9,946 nucleotides of DNA, from positions 1 to 9,946 of the forward strand of contig JAEWDX010000261.1 of the NCBI GenBank assembly GCA_023389895.1, in the 5' to 3' direction. The stretch comes from Bacillota bacterium. GTDB taxonomy: Bacteria; Bacillota; Bacilli; Bacillales; Cytobacillaceae. Below the pieces are notes generated by a model. The model saw only the letters and a program-made list of their open reading frames with translations. It was not told the DNA's origin and ran no database searches. Positions 6,294 to 9,946 of the stretch are shown piece by piece; the stretch's first letter is position 1; every line of letters begins with the position of its first letter. Both the position numbers and the translations under genes were made by a program.

Positions 6294-6351
6294 CGTCTTT
6301 CGTAAATATGATCATTAAATTCGATGCTAATATACATGTTTACGAAAGGCG
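6294..6351. repeat. 17-bp near-perfect inverted repeat downstream of slaP
   Basis: CGTCTTTCGTAAATATG (6294-6310) pairs with CATGTTTACGAAAGGCG (6335-6351) over 17 positions with two mismatches. Both become G-U pairs in the + strand RNA. The core CTTTCGTAAA/TTTACGAAAG is perfect, and the loop is 24 nt. No T-run follows on either strand. It lies between the terminator and the end of slaP, so it would form the 3' end structure of the slaP mRNA, or it may be a protein-binding or mobile-repeat remnant. Confidence 0.6.
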
Positions 6352-6399
6352 ATATGAACTTCAATCATCCTATCATCTTTAGTTATCGTGCCAGTCCTC

Positions 6400-7287
6400 T
6401 TATTGCTTGACAGCAACGATCCATTTCGAGAAGTCGGGATCTTCCTTTAGCACTTTTTCTTTCGGGAAGATAAATGTCCATGGTTTCGTTGTGTCGGATT
6501 TGACCTCGAAATTATCAAGGGTGAAGCCACCTTGTGCGACAATTTCGCCAGTTGCATCCTTCACAACGAGGGGCAACTGTTGAATTTGAACATTTTTATT
6601 TGAGCCGTTGCGAATGAAGACCGTTGTTTGGAGGTTTCCTGAGTCATCAAGCTTAGCTTGAAGGCCCATTACATTTAATTCTCCCTCTTTTGGAGGCTCA
6701 GCTGAATTTACGATATTCTCCAATTGCTTAATCGTTTCCTCAGAAAGAAAGCTTTTCCAACTTTCATCTAGGTCAAGCGCATGTTTATTTCTAAGCTCAA
6801 ATGCAAGCGTCCAATTTTTATAATCGAACTCCTGCTGTTTAACACTTTCTTTAGGAAAAACAAATACCCAAGGGCGGCTGCTTTTTCCAGGGAGTTCTCC
6901 TAACTCACTTAATTCGAAGGAGTGTCTAGCTATGGTTTGGTTATTACTATCCAAAAGCAATAGAATGGCTGGTTGTAAAGTAATGGCTTTTTGTAGACTG
7001 TTTCTTATGAATGCCGTTACCTCAATCCCGTTAGCGTCACCATTCATCTCGATTCCAGATAACGAAATTTGGTTTGGCTTTAACGGTTTTAGCTCATTAT
7101 TTAGATAGCTGAATACATATTGCTGTTCTTGAGGTAAATTCCAGCTTGGATGAAAGGAAAGAGTTGTTTCAATTTCTTTCTCTGTCGTTTCCTCTTTTTC
7201 GTTAATTAATTCCTCAGAAGAGAAGCTTTTATCATTCCCTTGTTTTTTTATCTCATCATTATTTTTCCGTCGAAAAATTGAAAGCAT
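6400..7287 (-). CDS. slaP: SlaP, accessory Sec system S-layer assembly protein
   Basis: SlaP works with SecA2 in B. anthracis to export the S-layer proteins Sap and EA1. This 295-aa protein has no signal peptide or membrane segment, so it should be cytoplasmic or membrane-associated. After a charged, Glu/Lys-rich N-terminal tail (about 1-45) come two copies of one domain, at about 45-164 and 174-294. The internal duplication is clear: FIRN at 93-96 and 224-227, PWVFVFPKE at 139-147 against PWTFIFPKE at 269-277, each followed by an acidic-Asp...W motif (D155/W159 and D285/W289). The start has AAAGGAG (- strand, 7298-7304) about 10 nt upstream, across a run of As. It follows secA2 by 42 bp in the same direction and is surely translated from the same message. 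Assignment rests on the duplicated domain plus the secA2 linkage. Confidence 0.88.
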   Translation of the reverse strand: MLSIFRRKNNDEIKKQGNDKSFSSEELINEKEETTEKEIETTLSFHPSWNLPQEQQYVFSYLNNELKPLKPNQISLSGIEMNGDANGIEVTAFIRNSLQKAITLQPAILLLLDSNNQTIARHSFELSELGELPGKSSRPWVFVFPKESVKQQEFDYKNWTLAFELRNKHALDLDESWKSFLSEETIKQLENIVNSAEPPKEGELNVMGLQAKLDDSGNLQTTVFIRNGSNKNVQIQQLPLVVKDATGEIVAQGGFTLDNFEVKSDTTKPWTFIFPKEKVLKEDPDFSKWIVAVKQ

Positions 7288-7329
7288 TTTTTTTTGCTCC
7301 TTTTATAGGATTATAGTTAAACTTAAGCA

Positions 7330-9690
7330 TTAATCCATTTGCAGTGCGGTTAAATAATTTGCGGCATGGAATGCGATTTCTTTTTCTGTTTTATGGTAAA
7401 AATTCGTAAATAATTCCAAGCCATCATACTGATACAATCTCATCGGATCTTCCTGCTGATAGTGACGTAAACCAATTCCTTCTTTTAAACGGGTCATTGC
7501 TTCAATATGTGAAATCCAGTTGGAATCAAGAATCGCTGTCATAAGTGATTTTAAGTTTCCGTGAAGCTCTTGCTCATATTTTTCCGAGATCATTGCAAGC
7601 TCCTGTTTATACTCAGTGAAAGCATGAACAAGTGAACTCTTGATCTCGTCCTTGTCCTGAAAATCATGGGGCTCCTGAAGTTTATCCTTCATAAGAATTA
7701 CCTCAAACATATTAAAAAGAGACTCAATATCCCAGTTTTCCGAGAGAATATTTTCAGCACATGTTTTATCGACTTCAACATTTATCGCCGATTCTACCAT
7801 GGATTCTAGCAAGCCAACATGATCATTTTCTTCAATAATTTTATTCCTTAACGTGTAGACAATGTTTCTTTGCTCATTGATAACATCATCCAGCTTTAAG
7901 TTGTATTCTCTCATGGAATAGTTTGCACCTTCAACGATTCTTTGGATTCGATCGACAAATTCAAATAATTTCTTATATTGAACGATGCCGCCTTCCGTAA
8001 TCGTAAGGTTTTTTTGGAGCTTTTCAAGTTCCTCTTTAGCAAAACGTCTAAACATGTCATCTTCAAGTGAAATAAAAAATTGGGAAGAGCCAGGATCCCC
8101 TTGTCTACCTGAACGCCCTTTTAATTGATTATCAATTCTTCTACTTTCATGGCGTTCTGTTCCTAAAACATGGAGACCGCCTAAGGCGCCAACCCCTTCT
8201 CCGAGAAGAATGTCTGTCCCTCTACCAGCCATATTCGTGGCAATCGTGATATGGCCTCTTTGTCCAGATCTTGAAATTAGCAGAACTTCTTGTTCTACGC
8301 TCTTTGCGTTTAATATTTCGAAAGGTAGGCCTGCTTTAGTGAAATACTTCGCTATTTCTTCAGATTGTAGAATGGAAGTCGTTCCAACTAAAACGGGTTG
8401 ACCAGTTGCATGTCTTGCCTTTACTGCTTCTGTTACAGCTGTATATTTATCTTGAATGGTTTGGAATACTTTATCTGGCATGTCCATTCTAATTATTGGA
8501 CGATTCGTTGGGATTTGCACAACCTGCATCCCATAAACTTGGTTAATTTCTTTTTCCTCTGTTTTGGCTGTTCCTGTCATTCCAGATAGGAACGGATACA
8601 TGCGAAAATAGTTTTGAATGGTGATGGAAGCCTGTGTTTTATTTTCATCGGTAACTTCTACGCCTTCTTTTGACTCAATTGCCTGATGAAGGCCATCACT
8701 GAGGGTACGCCCCTCCATTATTCGACCGGTAAACATATCGACTAACATAATTTTTCCATCTTGCACAATATAATCGACATCACGCTTAAACATAACTTGA
8801 GCGCGAACTGCCTGAATGACATAATGGTAAAGGGTTTGATGTTCAAGATCATATAGATTATCGACACCAAACGCTTTCTCAACCTTTGTAATGCCTTCAT
8901 CCGTTAAGCTTGTTGCCTTTGTTTCATCGTCAAAGGAGTAATCGACATCCTTTTCAAAGCTTTTGGCGACTCTTGTAGCAATATAATGCAAATCCGAATT
9001 GGCTTGCATTTTTCCAGCAATAATCAGCGGCGTTTTCGCCTCATCAATTAATACACTGTCCACTTCATCGATTAAGGCAAAATGATAAGGGCGCTGCACT
9101 TTATCAAGAGGGTTTTGTATCATGTTGTCGCGTAAATAATCAAAGCCGAATTCTGTTCCAACACCATAGGTGATGTCGGCAAGATAAGCTTGCTTCTTAT
9201 CAGCTGGCTCCATCATCGGAAGATTTAAACCGACAGTTAATCCAAGAAATTCATGGATTTGTCCAATCATATCTCGGTCGCGCTTGGCAAGGTATTCGTT
9301 CACAGTAATAACATGTACACCTTTTCCTTCAAGCGCTCGTAAATAACTCGGCAGCGAGGCAACTAATGTTTTTCCTTCACCAGTAGCCATTTCAGCGATG
9401 TTTGCTTCTGTTAAAACGAGACCACCAATTAACTGAACATCGTAATGGCGCATGCCAAGCACTCGCTTAGAAGCTTCTCTTACTGTTGCAAAAGCCTCTA
9501 TTTCAATATCATTGATTGTCACGCCTGATGCTAGCCTATCCTTAAATTCCAGTGTTTTATGTTTCAACTGTTCATCAGTAAGGGCAGCAAATGTATCCTC
9601 TAATTCATTAATTTGTGATACGAGCTTGTAATATTTTTTCAAACGACGTTCGTTTGTATCTCCAAGAGTTTTTTTTAGAAACGTAATCAT
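7330..9690 (-). CDS. secA2: SecA2, accessory preprotein translocase ATPase
   Basis: SecA2 powers export of a subset of proteins, in the B. anthracis lineage mainly SLH S-layer proteins, through the Sec channel. The 786-aa protein holds the full SecA motor: Walker A MATGEGKT (101-108), Walker B LIDEVDSVLIDEA (206-218), MAGRGTDI (487-494) and the arginine-finger region GRSGRQGDPGSSQFF (525-539), with the preprotein cross-linking part between about 225 and 375 and helical scaffold/wing regions to the end. It lacks the C-terminal linker and the Cys-rich zinc/SecB-binding tail of housekeeping SecA, which is why it is called SecA2 and not SecA1. AAGGAG on the - strand (9700-9705) lies 9 nt before ATG. 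AAGG of this site could pair with CCTT just before the ATG, a weak 4-bp hairpin over the ribosome site. It heads the secA2-slaP operon. Confidence 0.95.
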   Translation of the reverse strand: MITFLKKTLGDTNERRLKKYYKLVSQINELEDTFAALTDEQLKHKTLEFKDRLASGVTINDIEIEAFATVREASKRVLGMRHYDVQLIGGLVLTEANIAEMATGEGKTLVASLPSYLRALEGKGVHVITVNEYLAKRDRDMIGQIHEFLGLTVGLNLPMMEPADKKQAYLADITYGVGTEFGFDYLRDNMIQNPLDKVQRPYHFALIDEVDSVLIDEAKTPLIIAGKMQANSDLHYIATRVAKSFEKDVDYSFDDETKATSLTDEGITKVEKAFGVDNLYDLEHQTLYHYVIQAVRAQVMFKRDVDYIVQDGKIMLVDMFTGRIMEGRTLSDGLHQAIESKEGVEVTDENKTQASITIQNYFRMYPFLSGMTGTAKTEEKEINQVYGMQVVQIPTNRPIIRMDMPDKVFQTIQDKYTAVTEAVKARHATGQPVLVGTTSILQSEEIAKYFTKAGLPFEILNAKSVEQEVLLISRSGQRGHITIATNMAGRGTDILLGEGVGALGGLHVLGTERHESRRIDNQLKGRSGRQGDPGSSQFFISLEDDMFRRFAKEELEKLQKNLTITEGGIVQYKKLFEFVDRIQRIVEGANYSMREYNLKLDDVINEQRNIVYTLRNKIIEENDHVGLLESMVESAINVEVDKTCAENILSENWDIESLFNMFEVILMKDKLQEPHDFQDKDEIKSSLVHAFTEYKQELAMISEKYEQELHGNLKSLMTAILDSNWISHIEAMTRLKEGIGLRHYQQEDPMRLYQYDGLELFTNFYHKTEKEIAFHAANYLTALQMD

Positions 9691-9946
9691 GAAGGGACGC
9701 TCCTTATAATTAAATTCGCCTTGACGTATTTTTCCCTAAAAATCAAAGGCATCCGTCATACTTCTACATTTTATTATCTTATCAAATGTTAAGCAGAATT
9801 ACTACAAAGATAGGAAACTAGCAATAATTTGCAACTTTTATTTAACGAAAAAATGAAATTGTGCAACCTTTATCTATTTTCTACGTCCAATTATTTATGG
9901 GGGGGGGGGATTCGATAAAATGTTAAATAATATTATTTTAATATAA
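9691..9946 (-). promoter_or_regulatory. secA2 upstream region with paired TGCAAC boxes and a G tract
   Basis: No gene is visible here. On the + strand AATTTGCAACTTTTAT (9827-9842) and AATTGTGCAACCTTTAT (9857-9873) are two similar boxes with TGCAAC cores 32 bp apart, about three helical turns, which could be a paired operator. On the - strand GTTGCA falls in each box, and TTGCAA followed after 16 bp by TATCTT is a weak promoter candidate. An uninterrupted run of 11 Gs (9899-9909) lies near the right edge. I cannot fix the real promoter. Confidence 0.35.

Noticed and set aside
6263..6337. 24-codon - strand ORF after slaP (MYISIEFNDHIYERRYLNI...)
   Set aside because: No ribosome binding site precedes it, it is built from the arms of the inverted repeat, and it overlaps the region between two terminator-like structures.
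8210..8589. Two 63-codon + strand ORFs within secA2
   Set aside because: They are antisense to conserved SecA motifs and have no independent support.
9920..9946. ATG after the G-run as a gene start
   Set aside because: The frame reaches a stop after eight codons at the window edge.

Overview
The window looks like chromosomal DNA of a low-GC, spore-former-type Firmicute of the Bacillaceae. The evidence is strong AGGAGG/AAGGAG ribosome binding sites, AT-rich spacers, an SLH-anchored surface enzyme, and a SecA2-SlaP pair of the kind known from the Bacillus anthracis/cereus S-layer secretion pathway. I cannot name the species. There is no sign of a phage, a transposase or a CRISPR array, and I found no tRNA or rRNA gene.

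Left part (1-712): an array of nine 52-bp tandem repeats (37-489) with a strongly purine-rich + strand. It is followed by a compact regulatory region with a 9-bp inverted repeat (523-556), a TATAAT box (583-588), a leader bounded by perfect 14-bp inverted repeats (591-604 / 670-683), and a CcpA cre-like palindrome inside that leader (632-645). This drives a secreted 5'-nucleotidase-family enzyme with three N-terminal SLH domains (713-2908). A 630-bp gene-free stretch follows, with a degenerate 18-bp direct repeat pair and, close to the next gene, a CodY-box-like sequence next to a -10 box.

Middle part (3539-6192): a ComM/YifB-type AAA+ ATPase and a DprA/Smf-family protein, 68 bp apart on the + strand, most likely one transcription unit. 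Both families act on single-stranded DNA and recombination during natural transformation. The DprA is complete, but several family motifs are altered and there is no topA next to it, so it may be a second, specialised copy. A bidirectional hairpin terminator (6217-6257) closes this unit against the convergent one.

Right part (6400-9690, - strand): secA2 followed 42 bp later by slaP, the accessory Sec ATPase and its cytoplasmic partner for S-layer protein export. The SLH-bearing nucleotidase at the left end is a plausible client of this export route, which would link the two ends of the window functionally. The last 256 bp are the secA2 upstream region, with two TGCAAC boxes 32 bp apart and an 11-G homopolymer near the window edge.

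The gene content is recognisable. The less explained material is non-coding: the 52-bp array, in which every unit carries a Shine-Dalgarno-like tract and a TAATG-started mini-ORF, the structured leader of the SLH nucleotidase, and a 17-bp near-perfect inverted repeat between dprA and slaP.
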